The notes: generated by a model not told the origin, from the letters alone. 15,529 nt of DNA from a bacterium (GCA_021814835.1 JAKAHO010000015.1:1-15529); one strand, 5' to 3'. Counted from the first letter of the stretch, positions 1-6,509 are shown. Numbers and translations: made by a program.

Positions 1-107
1 GCGCCCTGAAAAAGTCCGCAATCAATGAGAATTTTCTTGCCCTCGGACTCAAGCATATAATTCGAACCCGTAACCGACTGCGCGCCTCCGTGAAATGTAA
101 GCTTCAT
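1..107 (-). CDS. Beta-CASP / metallo-beta-lactamase-fold RNA hydrolase, N-terminal fragment
   Basis: Only the first 35 codons lie in the window; the gene continues beyond base 1. The N-terminus starts MKLTFHGGAQSVTGSNY and reaches ILIDCGLFQG. This is the typical opening of metallo-beta-lactamase-fold proteins of the beta-CASP (YSH1/CPSF73-like) group, which process or degrade RNA in the cytoplasm using two zinc ions. The HxHxDH zinc motif would lie further in and is not visible, so the subfamily and activity are inferred from the N-terminus alone. The ATG at 107 has no SD. Instead a perfect-looking -10 box, TATACT, ends 6 nt before it, so the mRNA may be leaderless. It follows the murE-like gene on the same strand but is separated from it by a terminator, so it is probably its own transcription unit. 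Confidence 0.85.
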   Translation of the reverse strand, partial: MKLTFHGGAQSVTGSNYMLESEGKKILIDCGLFQG

Positions 108-113
108 ATGAAT

Positions 114-119
114 AGTATA
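114..119 (-). promoter_or_regulatory. -10 box (TATACT) of the metallo-beta-lactamase gene
   Basis: Read on the minus strand, TATACT is followed by six bases and then the ATG at 107. The expected transcription start would therefore fall on the start codon itself. The -35 region 17 bp upstream is the T-tract of the preceding terminator and matches the consensus poorly. The same arrangement is seen at holA. Confidence 0.5.
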
Positions 120-131
120 CCTCAGGGATAC

Positions 132-163
132 ACGAAGAAAAACGCCGTATTAGGTACGGCGTT
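132..163 (-). terminator. Intrinsic terminator overlapping the murE stop codon
   Basis: There is a perfect 9-bp stem, AACGCCGTA (141-149) with TACGGCGTT (155-163), and a 5-nt loop. On the minus strand it is followed by TTTTTCTTC. The TAA stop of the murE-like gene (150-152) lies inside the loop, so the end of the coding sequence and the terminator are the same DNA. Confidence 0.85.
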
Positions 164-1415
164 CTTTCAATATTTCGAGTGCTATTTCCCGCTCGTTCCA
201 CGGAATCTTCTTTCCGTGAGCCAAATGAATCGAGGTCTCGCTTCCCTTGCCGGTCATCACGACCGCATCGCTTTTCTCCGCGAGCGATATAGCTTTCCTG
301 ATTGCCTCGCGCCTGTCAGGCACCTCGTGAATCTTCGTGATGGGAAAATTATCTTCAAGAATACCGCCCTTTATTGCCTTCATAATATCCGCCAGGTTCT
401 CATCATACGAATCCTCATCCGTAAGCACAATTTCCGAGCAGTACTTCGCGGCCACGCGCCCCATCTCGGACCGTTTCCACTTGTCGCGTCCTCCGCCCGC
501 CGACCCCAACACACAAATAAGCCGCCCCGCGTCAGGCCCCATACAATAATCATTGCGGAGCGTTGCATACACTTTGCGCAATGAATCAGGCGTATGTGCA
601 TAATCAACCACGACCACGAACGGCTTTTTTTGCACTATCTCGAATCTTCCGGGTACGCCCTTAAACCCGACGAGTCCTTTTTCAATATATTTCCATTCCA
701 CGCCGCGCGCTTCCGCTAAACGGGTTGCCGCTGCCGCATTTTCAAGATTGAATTCCGCGAGCAACCACTCGCCAAGCTCAGCGCGTGCTTTTTCTGTGCG
801 CAAATCAAAATGTGCACCTAACGTCTCCCGCAAAAACTTCTTCCCGCTGAACTTCAGCACCGCATTGCCGTAATTATGGTGGACCGCCTCTTCGAATTCG
901 GACGATACCGCGTCATCCTCATTCACCAAGAAAACTCTGTCCTTTTTCGGAGACGCGGCCACATAGCGGAAAAATGCGAGCTTCGCCTGCTTATATTCCT
1001 CAAACGAACCGTGCGCCTCAATATGTTCGGGTGAAAGATTCAAAAATACCGCCGCGTTCCAGTCGATAAACTCATGACGGTGCTGCAATACTCCCTGCGA
1101 GGTCACCTCAACAAATGCGTACGTGCATTTTGCGCGTACCGCCTCAGATAAAAATTGCTGTATCGCGAACCTGCCGGGCATCGAGTTCCCGCTCATATTG
1201 CGCGCGCGGTTCGCGCCGATTTTCCTCGTAACCGACGAGAGGACCGCGGTCCTCTCCCCGGCCGCATCGAAAAGCGCGCTCATAAGTTCCACCGTCGATG
1301 ATTTCCCTTTAGTGCCCGTAACCCCCACCACATACAACCTCCTGCTCGGGAAACCGAACACGATATTACCGAGCGCGGCAAAGAGCCAGTGATAGATTGA
1401 GCGCAACGTTTCCAT
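150..1415 (-). CDS. murE: MurE-like Mur ligase lacking the N-terminal UDP-binding domain
   Basis: This is an ATP-dependent amino-acid ligase of the Mur family, expected to add the third residue of the peptidoglycan stem peptide in the cytoplasm. What is seen: the P-loop GTKGKSST at residues 34-41; EAHGSFEEYKQAK, matching the MurE segment that carries the carbamylated lysine; VDYAHTPDSLRKVY at the start of the C-terminal domain; and GGGRDKWKR. It has 421 aa against about 490 in typical MurE. The P-loop comes about 75 residues early, so the N-terminal domain that binds the UDP-MurNAc moiety is absent. The substrate motif DNPR of meso-diaminopimelate enzymes reads EDSY (334-337), so the added amino acid cannot be predicted. 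It starts 2 nt after the ruvA stop, so the two are probably co-transcribed. An alternative is another Mur-type ligase acting on a different acceptor. Confidence 0.8.
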   Translation of the reverse strand: METLRSIYHWLFAALGNIVFGFPSRRLYVVGVTGTKGKSSTVELMSALFDAAGERTAVLSSVTRKIGANRARNMSGNSMPGRFAIQQFLSEAVRAKCTYAFVEVTSQGVLQHRHEFIDWNAAVFLNLSPEHIEAHGSFEEYKQAKLAFFRYVAASPKKDRVFLVNEDDAVSSEFEEAVHHNYGNAVLKFSGKKFLRETLGAHFDLRTEKARAELGEWLLAEFNLENAAAATRLAEARGVEWKYIEKGLVGFKGVPGRFEIVQKKPFVVVVDYAHTPDSLRKVYATLRNDYCMGPDAGRLICVLGSAGGGRDKWKRSEMGRVAAKYCSEIVLTDEDSYDENLADIMKAIKGGILEDNFPITKIHEVPDRREAIRKAISLAEKSDAVVMTGKGSETSIHLAHGKKIPWNEREIALEILKERRT

Positions 1416-1417
1416 AA

Positions 1418-1993
1418 TTATTTTGTCGTCCCGAGCTCGCGGAGCGCGTGGCGCAACCGCTCCTCAAGTGTCTCCTCGCCTTTCATTGACTGGAGCACCG
1501 CGCGCACATCGTGGCGCGCATAACCAAGCCCCACAAGCACATCCTCGACTTCGTGGTTTACATTCATCGACTTTGTTTCGTGTCCCTCGGGCAACTTCAC
1601 TTTATTTTGAAGCTCAAGAATAATGCGCTCCGCAGTCTTCTTGCCGATGCCCGACGCGTGCGTAAGTACGTCCGCCCTCTTTTCCAAAATCGCCGCCATA
1701 ATGTTCGGGACTCTGTCGATATCAAGGACGCCAAGCGCGGTCTTCGGTCCTACCCCGCCCACGGAATTCAGCATCTCAAACATGGTAAGGTCCTCCTCGG
1801 CAAAAAAGCCGTAGAGCTCAATGCGGTCCTCGCGTACAAAAAGGTGGCAAAAGAGTTTCACCTCGCGCCCCTCGGGCGGAAGTAGCGAAAGCGTGCGGAC
1901 ATTCGTGTGTACCTTGAATCCCATCCCGTTCCAATCAAGGACCACTGAATTTTCGTATTTTGCGGTAATCGTTCCCCGCAGGGTATGTAGCAT
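1418..1993 (-). CDS. ruvA: Holliday junction branch migration complex subunit RuvA
   Basis: RuvA binds four-way DNA junctions as a tetramer and loads the RuvB motor for branch migration. The 191-aa length is normal for the family. The N-terminal OB-fold runs over about residues 1-62, starting MLHTLRGTITAKYENSVVLD. Two helix-hairpin-helix motifs follow: GGVGP (79-83) and SGIGKKTAERII (114-125). The RuvB-binding domain III covers about 148-190, with VLVGLGYARHDVRAVL. It stands upstream of the murE-like gene with a 2-nt gap. ruvB and ruvC lie elsewhere in this window on the other strand, unlike the common ruvA-ruvB pairing. The start at 1993 fits the conserved N-terminus. A -10-like AT-rich box sits only 5-8 nt before the ATG. 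Confidence 0.95.
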   Translation of the reverse strand: MLHTLRGTITAKYENSVVLDWNGMGFKVHTNVRTLSLLPPEGREVKLFCHLFVREDRIELYGFFAEEDLTMFEMLNSVGGVGPKTALGVLDIDRVPNIMAAILEKRADVLTHASGIGKKTAERIILELQNKVKLPEGHETKSMNVNHEVEDVLVGLGYARHDVRAVLQSMKGEETLEERLRHALRELGTTK

Positions 1994-1998
1994 GCCTC

Positions 1999-2007
1999 TA
2001 TATAATA
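1999..2007 (-). promoter_or_regulatory. -10 region of ruvA (overlapping TATTAT / TATATA)
   Basis: On the minus strand, TATTAT (2007-2002) and the overlapping TATATA (2004-1999) lie 8 and 5 nt before the ruvA ATG. A transcript started here would have almost no leader. No convincing -35 is seen. The GAGG next to the ATG is too close to act as an SD. Confidence 0.4.
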
Positions 2008-2022
2008 CCGTACAACTTACAA

Positions 2023-2598
2023 CTAATAAATCAGTTTATCGCCTGCTAGCTCTCCATGAAATCGGTAAATAGCGACACGAAGCTGCTCGACGTCTCGCTT
2101 TATTTCACGCGCAAGTTTCTTATGAACTCTACCAATAATTGCTGGATCTATGTGATTAATCATGGCTTTATTCTCTGGATATCTAAATAAAATATTCTTA
2201 GGGTCGTCTGGAAGAACGGCGCCAAAATTATCTTTATAAAAGTCTGTTCCGTAATATTTCTTTGTTAGATTTACAAATTGCTCGATTGTTTTAGATTTCC
2301 CTGGATACTCGGTCTCAAGTGCGGGGAGTAACCTTTTAATATCATGCACAAGTACTGGAGCGGTCCCCTTGTAAACACCTGTTGTTTTTATCACGAGCTC
2401 AATTGCATGCCTAATGTTATAAAAAATCACAATAGGAACATCTTCCACGGATGATGGTGGCATCCATACAACATCCATCTTTTCTTCGGGTATGTCTTCT
2501 TCCCTTAAAATAGCATCGAGGGAAAGCAATGCAGAATTAACATAACCAAGTGAAAACCAAACCCAATTATATTTGCGTAAATAATCTTTTTGACTCAT
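2023..2598 (-). CDS. Hypothetical protein, HEPN-like helical domain
   Basis: The 191-aa protein is not assigned to a known gene. The segment FYNIRHAIELVIK (residues 59-71), followed by G-x-x-x-x-V-x-V-HDIKRLLP (from about residue 78), resembles the core of HEPN-type helical domains (R-A-x-E-L-x-x-K ... HD-L-x-x-L). Such domains occur in nucleotide-binding, toxin and defence proteins. The catalytic Rx4-6H motif of HEPN RNases is not evident, so it may be non-catalytic. GC content is clearly lower than in its neighbours: two 60-base lines counted at 38% and 25%, against 58% in ruvA. This suggests recent acquisition. GGAGGGG lies 15 nt before the ATG, a long spacing for an SD. It ends 29 bp before ruvA, whose promoter seems to lie in that gap. 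No antitoxin partner is visible beside it. Confidence 0.6.
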   Translation of the reverse strand: MSQKDYLRKYNWVWFSLGYVNSALLSLDAILREEDIPEEKMDVVWMPPSSVEDVPIVIFYNIRHAIELVIKTTGVYKGTAPVLVHDIKRLLPALETEYPGKSKTIEQFVNLTKKYYGTDFYKDNFGAVLPDDPKNILFRYPENKAMINHIDPAIIGRVHKKLAREIKRDVEQLRVAIYRFHGELAGDKLIY

Positions 2599-2610
2599 TT
2601 GTTTTTAATA

Positions 2611-2721
2611 ATACCCCTCCTTCTTGCTCCGAGGAATATCCCGCAGCCACGAAGGTGGCGAGGGCAAAGAAAGTTTTCAGCAGAAAACTATTCTGGTTCC
2701 GAGGGGTAAGGAGGGAGGGGT
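2611..2721. repeat. 111-bp inverted-repeat-bounded, hairpin-rich block upstream of rpsT
   Basis: The ends pair. ACCCCTCCTTCTT (2613-2625) matches 2709-2721 over 13 bp, with two G-T wobbles when read as + strand RNA. The same left arm can instead pair perfectly with GAGGGGTA (2701-2708). Inside are the small hairpins GCCAC/GTGGC and AGTTTTC/GAAAACT, and the direct repeat TCCGAGG occurs on both sides. It may be a folded RNA leader or a short non-autonomous repeat (MITE-like) between the divergent HEPN-like and rpsT genes. No target-site duplication is obvious. Confidence 0.5.
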
Positions 2722-2737
2722 GTTTCCCGCTCTCCTG

Positions 2738-2766
2738 TTGACTTTCCTCTCCTCTTAGGGCATAAA
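2738..2766 (+). promoter_or_regulatory. Candidate rpsT promoter
   Basis: TTGACT (2738-2743), a 17-bp spacer, then CATAAA (2761-2766). The predicted start lies about 2-4 nt before the rpsT ATG. This would exclude the AAGGAA sequence from the mRNA and make it essentially leaderless. A start further upstream would instead include the 2611-2721 block. Confidence 0.45.
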
Positions 2767-2775
2767 TAAGGAACG

Positions 2776-3030
2776 ATGCCGAAAACGAAATCAGCCAAAA
2801 AAGCACTCCGCCAGAGCGCCCGCCGCAGGGAAGTAAACCTTAGCCGCGAGAAAAAGCTCAAAGAAACCGTAAAGAAGTTCAAGAAACTCCTTGCGGGTAA
2901 GCAGGGCGAGGAGGCGAAAGCGTTCTTGAAGGAGGTCTATAAGACCATCGATAAGATGGCAAAAGTAGACTTCATTAAGAGAGGAAGGGCGGACCGCATG
3001 AAGTCCCGTCTCGCAAAGAAATTGAAGTAA
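2776..3030 (+). CDS. rpsT: 30S ribosomal protein S20 (bS20)
   Basis: bS20 is a primary 16S rRNA-binding protein of the small ribosomal subunit. The 84-aa sequence is lysine/arginine-rich and fits the family: start MPKTKSAKKALRQSARRREV, middle LKETVKKFKKLL, and the end FIKRGRADRMKSRLAKKL, which matches the usual K-G-x-x-H-x-N-x-A-x-R-x-K-S-R-L ending apart from N/H changes. Length is normal (80-90 aa). It forms a single-gene unit with a promoter-like TTGACT-17-CATAAA just upstream and a terminator just downstream. AAGGAA lies 3 nt before the ATG, too close for a good SD. Confidence 0.95.
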   Translation: MPKTKSAKKALRQSARRREVNLSREKKLKETVKKFKKLLAGKQGEEAKAFLKEVYKTIDKMAKVDFIKRGRADRMKSRLAKKLK

Positions 3031-3057
3031 AAAAATTCCGCCGAAAGGCGGATTTTT
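3031..3057. terminator. Bidirectional terminator between rpsT and holA
   Basis: TCCGCC-GAAA-GGCGGA (3037-3052) has a GNRA-type loop. It is preceded by a run of A and followed by TTTTT (3053-3057). It serves rpsT on the + strand, and the A-run can serve holA, which ends at 3061 on the minus strand. Confidence 0.9.
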
Positions 3058-3060
3058 GTT

Positions 3061-3879
3061 TTATGCGAGCACAAATGAGAGCAATGCCTCCTCGTATTCC
3101 GCCGCACCCGACTTCACCGCAATATCGAGGTCAGCAAGGCGCACCGCGTCCTCCCCGCGCGCAACGTACGCAAGCAGGTTAAATAGTTTCGCAGGCTCCT
3201 CCCCTTGCGCCAGAAGCCACTCCAACACCATTATTTTTTTCTTTGCATCGCCCTTCGCGAGAAGTTTGTGCGCGGCCGCAAACGCATCCGAGTGCGCAGT
3301 CCACTTCACTACCTCACGGAGCTGCGTCTCGGTGATTGTCCCCTTAAACCCAGAGAGTGCGAGCTTCTCAAGCTCCTGTGCTCCGCTCCATAATTCATCT
3401 CCCGAGGTGCCGAGAAATTTTAAGAAATAACTCCACGCCCCCTCTTCGAGCGTTACGCCACGCTCTTTAGCCTCTGCTTTTAAAAATGTGTGGAGCGCAG
3501 GCCCGGTGAGTTGCTCAAACTGGTAGCTAGCAACGGATTGGTCGAGAAGAAACGAAAACGCCTTGCGCGGTTTCTCCCATGAGTCGGAAATAATAACATG
3601 TGTATGCGCAACTTCCGTGAGGGACTTCAGCAGTTTCACCCATTCTTTCTCCCCCTTCTCGTCCACCTCCCCGCTCTCACGAATAAATAAAACCTTCTCG
3701 CGCGAGAACATTGACTGCTGTCGTGCAAAATCGCGCGCAGCGCGCCACGCTTCGGGGTTTTCGGAGAGATCGACAGCAAAAAAATCCGCGCCTGTATATT
3801 TTGATTTTACGGCATCCAAAAACTCATTCACTTTTCGGATTCTCTGGTAGGAATCCGGTCCGTAGCAGTACGTAATCAC
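3061..3879 (-). CDS. holA: DNA polymerase III subunit delta
   Basis: HolA is the clamp-loader subunit that opens the beta sliding clamp. The start VITYCYGPDSYQRIRKVNEFL matches the family opening (Y-x-x-Y-G-x-D-x-x-x-x-x-E). LLKSL...THVIISDSWEKPRKAFSFLL and LSGFKGTITETQLREVV fit the AAA+-like fold and collar. With a GTG start at 3879 it has 272 aa, a little short of the usual 320-340. An ATG at 3942 is in frame but is rejected: its codons run through the terminator at 3912-3946 and would encode an unrelated leader. TATAAT ends exactly 6 nt before the GTG, which supports a leaderless start there. It converges on rpsT with a shared terminator. Confidence 0.85.
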   Translation of the reverse strand: MITYCYGPDSYQRIRKVNEFLDAVKSKYTGADFFAVDLSENPEAWRAARDFARQQSMFSREKVLFIRESGEVDEKGEKEWVKLLKSLTEVAHTHVIISDSWEKPRKAFSFLLDQSVASYQFEQLTGPALHTFLKAEAKERGVTLEEGAWSYFLKFLGTSGDELWSGAQELEKLALSGFKGTITETQLREVVKWTAHSDAFAAAHKLLAKGDAKKKIMVLEWLLAQGEEPAKLFNLLAYVARGEDAVRLADLDIAVKSGAAEYEEALLSFVLA

Positions 3880-3885
3880 GTGGGT

Positions 3886-3891
3886 ATTATA
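3886..3891 (-). promoter_or_regulatory. -10 box (TATAAT) of holA
   Basis: A perfect TATAAT on the minus strand is followed by six bases and the GTG at 3879, so transcription should begin at or next to the start codon. No good -35 is seen in the T-rich tract upstream. Confidence 0.6.
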
Positions 3892-3911
3892 CCCCGCCCG
3901 ACAGAAAGAAT

Positions 3912-3946
3912 AAAAAAAACCGCGTGTCTCATGATGAGACACGCGG
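3912..3946 (-). terminator. Strong terminator of the lipoprotein gene
   Basis: CCGCGTGTCTC (3920-3930) pairs perfectly with GAGACACGCGG (3936-3946); the loop ATGAT can pair partly. On the minus strand eight T follow (3919-3912). It closes the transcript of the gene at 4015-4440 and separates it from holA. Confidence 0.93.
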
Positions 3947-4014
3947 GAGCTCGGCTAACCAGCAGCGAGGAGTCTGCCGGCCGCCCGGCTCAAGGTCGAG
4001 GACGAACGGAGTCG

Positions 4015-4440
4015 TCAACGGCGCTGAAGCTCGGAAGCGGTCACCTCCCACATCTCGATGGTTCCGGAGTTTCCGGAATCGTATGTGGAAAAGATCCTCG
4101 ATCGGGTACCGATCAGCTTCCCCTCGGCGTCGTGCGCGGTGACGAAGATCGTCATGCGCTGGTCGGAGAAGAGGCCGCTGAATGGAACTGCGATGCCGCT
4201 ACCGGGGGCGATGACCGCCACGACGACCCCTGAGGGCGGCGTGAACTGGTCGGCCTTGATGATGGTCAGCTTGTGAACCGACATAGGGGCGGAGACGAAG
4301 ACCGCGTTCCTGCCGAACGGCAGATTGGTCTTCACTCCGATCGACTCACGCAGTTCCTGCATGAGGTCGACCCTGAAGCCGACGCCGAAGCTGCATCCCT
4401 GCAGCGCGAACATTGTTGCAAACAGCAGCATCCTTTTCAT
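4015..4440 (-). CDS. Hypothetical small lipoprotein
   Basis: The 141-aa protein begins MKRMLLFATMFALQGC. This is a short positively charged start, a hydrophobic stretch and a cysteine at residue 16 in an LQGC context, close to a lipobox though Q at -2 is unusual. It is therefore predicted to be exported and lipid-anchored. The mature part is rich in beta-forming residues (VVVAVIAPGSGIAVPF, MTIFVTAHDAEGKLIGT), suggesting a small beta-sandwich; no family is recognised. Unlike most genes here it has a good promoter, a leader of about 45 nt, and an SD (GAGGAG, 6 nt before the ATG). A 68-bp stretch (3947-4014) with no recognised feature separates the stop from the terminator. It is divergent from pilB, with no sign of a functional link. 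Confidence 0.7.
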   Translation of the reverse strand: MKRMLLFATMFALQGCSFGVGFRVDLMQELRESIGVKTNLPFGRNAVFVSAPMSVHKLTIIKADQFTPPSGVVVAVIAPGSGIAVPFSGLFSDQRMTIFVTAHDAEGKLIGTRSRIFSTYDSGNSGTIEMWEVTASELQRR

Positions 4441-4490
4441 GGCATTCTCCTCGGAAAAATAGTGATGTGTGGTGCTAAAGTTCTATCTCT

Positions 4491-4519
4491 ATTAAAGCAC
4501 GAATATATGAAAAAGTCAA
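4491..4519 (-). promoter_or_regulatory. Promoter of the lipoprotein gene
   Basis: On the minus strand, TTGACT (4519-4514), a 17-bp spacer and TTTAAT (4496-4491). The predicted start near 4484 gives a leader of about 45 nt that contains the SD GAGGAG. Confidence 0.65.
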
Positions 4520-4532
4520 ATACTAAGGCGTT

Positions 4533-4585
4533 TTGTCAAGGGTAGCCGCCGCACGGTAGAAATATCCTCCATAGTTCGCTACACT
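4533..4585 (+). promoter_or_regulatory. Candidate pilB promoter region
   Basis: There are two weak options: TTGTCA (4533-4538) with TAGAAA (4557-4562) at 18-bp spacing, or TACACT (4580-4585), 7 nt before the ATG, as the -10 of a leaderless mRNA. No SD precedes pilB. Confidence 0.3.
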
Positions 4586-4592
4586 ATACGTA

Positions 4593-6290
4593 ATGCTCAG
4601 CAAAAAGGACCTCGATGAACAGTTGAAAAAGGCGCATAGAACCGCGGAGGAAAACGACGCGAAACGACGCGCCGAAACGTTAGGTTTCCCCTACCTCGAC
4701 CTCATTTCGGTGCGTGTGCCAACCGAACTTAAAGCCCTTGAAATTGTGAAGGAGCCCGAAGCGCGCAAAGCGCGGCTCGCGCCCCTCCAACTCATCCGCA
4801 AGAAGCTCGTCATCGCGGTATTCGACCCGCGCGAAAAAGAGGCGGCGGCAATAATTGAGGAGCTCAAGAAAAAATACGAACTTGAAATTCACATTGCATC
4901 GCTCTCCGGCCTTGAACACGGGTGGAGCTACTATCGCTTCGTCACCGAAGAGGCAAAAGAAATCACCGGAAAGGTTGATATCGATGAGACGCGTTTGAAC
5001 GACCTCCTCCTCAAAATAAAAACACTCAGCGAACTCACAAAAGAATTTGAAGAGTTTAAGAGTCCGCTCACATCCCAGCTCCTTGAAATTATTCTCGGCG
5101 GCTCGATGGGGCTCAAAGCTTCCGACATCCACTTGGAACCCACGGAAGAATTCGGCATCGTCCGCTACCGCATCGACGGCCTGCTCCACACCGCATACGA
5201 CAAATTTGCACTGCATAACTACAAATCGGTTATTATGCGCATCAAGCTTCTCTCGAACCTGAAACTCAACATTACCGATGAGCCGCAGGACGGCCGCTTC
5301 ACTATCGGCCTCAAAGACCGCGACATTGAAATCCGTACTTCTATTATTCCCTCGGAGTTCGGCGAGACGGTGGTGATGCGTCTCTTGGACCCTTTGGCAC
5401 TCAAGGTAAACCTTGAGGACCTCGGCTGGCGCAAGGACGACCTCGTTATTGTGAAGGCGCAAATTGATAGACCCAACGGCCTCATATTGAACACCGGTCC
5501 CACGGGTTCGGGTAAAACAACGACGCTCTACGCGTTTTTGAAGAATGTAACGACACCCGAAATTAAAGTCATCACCGTCGAAGATCCCGTTGAATACCAC
5601 ATTGCGGGCATCTCGCAAACGCAGGTAAACCCCGATGCGGGGTATACGTTCGCGGACGGTCTCCGTTCCATTTTGCGGCAGGACCCCGACATTATTCTTA
5701 TTGGTGAAATCCGCGATAAAGAAACTGCGGAAATCGCATTGAACGCCGCGCTCACGGGCCACTTAGTGTTCTCAACGCTCCACACGAATGATTCGGTGGG
5801 CGCAATCCCCCGCTTCCTCGATTTGGGCGCGAAGCCGAATATTTTAGCACCCGCACTCACGCTCATTATTGCGCAGCGTCTCGTGCGCGTGCTCTGCAAA
5901 GTATGCAAAGTGAAACGTGAACCCACAACACAAGAAAGCGAAGCGATTAAACGTTTCTTAGAGGGACTTCCTGCGCGCGTTGATAAAACTCCCTATGCAA
6001 CGCCGTCATTCCACACAGCAAAAGGATGCGAGGCATGCGGAGGGCTTGGCTACCGCGGCCGCACGTCCATTTTCGAATTATTTGAAGTAACCGACCCGAT
6101 TAAAGAAGCGATTTTCCGCAATCCGTCCGAAATGGAGTTATTCACATTGGCAAAAAAGCAGGGAATGGTTACAATGCAAGAAGACGGTATGTTGAAAGTG
6201 ATTCTTGGCTCCACGAGCGTAGACGAAGTGGAACGGACGACTGGAGTAGTACCTTGGCTTCATAATACGGATACCCCAGCAGGGAAATAG
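4593..6290 (+). CDS. pilB: GspE/PilB-family type IV pilus / type II secretion assembly ATPase
   Basis: This is a cytoplasmic hexameric ATPase that powers pilus extension or pseudopilus assembly. All family motifs are intact in 565 aa: Walker A GPTGSGKTTT (302-311), Asp box ITVEDPVEY, Walker B DPDIILIGEIRD (364-375, with E372), His box TGHLVFSTLHTND, and a tetracysteine zinc site made of C435-x-x-C438 and C479-x-x-C482, followed by GLGYRGR. The N-terminal part (about 1-150) fits the T2SSE_N/MshEN-like region. The N2 domain has SDIHLEPTEEFGIVRYRIDG. No other pilus gene is in the window, so it stands alone here. The tetracysteine and length favour PilB/GspE over the shorter retraction ATPase PilT. 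There is no SD and no terminator on this strand downstream. Confidence 0.93.
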   Translation: MLSKKDLDEQLKKAHRTAEENDAKRRAETLGFPYLDLISVRVPTELKALEIVKEPEARKARLAPLQLIRKKLVIAVFDPREKEAAAIIEELKKKYELEIHIASLSGLEHGWSYYRFVTEEAKEITGKVDIDETRLNDLLLKIKTLSELTKEFEEFKSPLTSQLLEIILGGSMGLKASDIHLEPTEEFGIVRYRIDGLLHTAYDKFALHNYKSVIMRIKLLSNLKLNITDEPQDGRFTIGLKDRDIEIRTSIIPSEFGETVVMRLLDPLALKVNLEDLGWRKDDLVIVKAQIDRPNGLILNTGPTGSGKTTTLYAFLKNVTTPEIKVITVEDPVEYHIAGISQTQVNPDAGYTFADGLRSILRQDPDIILIGEIRDKETAEIALNAALTGHLVFSTLHTNDSVGAIPRFLDLGAKPNILAPALTLIIAQRLVRVLCKVCKVKREPTTQESEAIKRFLEGLPARVDKTPYATPSFHTAKGCEACGGLGYRGRTSIFELFEVTDPIKEAIFRNPSEMELFTLAKKQGMVTMQEDGMLKVILGSTSVDEVERTTGVVPWLHNTDTPAGK

Positions 6291-6325
6291 AAATGCTGAG
6301 TGTGATATGTCTTTTCGGGAGAAAT

Positions 6326-6509
6326 AAAAAATCCCGGACTTAGATCTGTGGGCAGAGCGCCGATAAAGGCATTTTTAAAACCTAACTTAAAGTGAACTTA
6401 AGAAAGGAACGAATTTTTCCGAGGAGTTATCCAGCCGGAGCCAAATAGTCCTATTGTTCTAAGAAAGAATCCGCATGCCCACAGGTCCAAAACCAGGATT
6501 TAGTTTGCT
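6326..6509 (-). ncRNA. Candidate structured non-coding RNA, about 184 nt, family unknown (6S-like size and closing stem)
   Basis: The transcript is predicted to run on the minus strand from about 6509 to the T6 at 6331-6326. Its ends close on each other: GCCCACAG (6477-6484, + strand) pairs with CTGTGGGC (6346-6353), GTCC (6485-6488) with GGAC (6336-6339), and GGATT (6496-6500) with AATCC (6330-6334). The last pairing runs directly into the T6, so the closing stem is also the terminator. Inside are hairpins at 6381-6407 (CCT..CTTAA / TTAAG..AGG), 6418-6439 (TCCG.GGA / TCC..CGGA) and 6359-6370. A consensus promoter lies at 6516-6544. Length and closing stem resemble 6S RNA, but a single central bubble is not obvious. 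SRP RNA, tmRNA and RNase P signatures were not found. No ORF of note is present. The 3' end faces pilB. Confidence 0.6.

Noticed and set aside
90..584. Open frame of 164 aa on the + strand
   Set aside because: It is antisense to the murE-like gene and crosses a terminator; there is no family resemblance.
3947..4014. Possible tRNA in the GC-rich stretch after the lipoprotein gene
   Set aside because: There is no cloverleaf, no TTCGA-type T-loop in the right context, and only 68 bp before a terminator.
4680..5762. Long open frame (360 aa) on the minus strand
   Set aside because: It lies fully antisense to pilB, whose motifs are all intact. The translation is low in recognisable domains, and it is best explained by codon bias of the true gene.
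6381..6407. AACTTAA direct repeat as the start of a repeat array
   Set aside because: There are only two copies, 3 nt apart, and they are better explained as arms of a hairpin in the candidate RNA.
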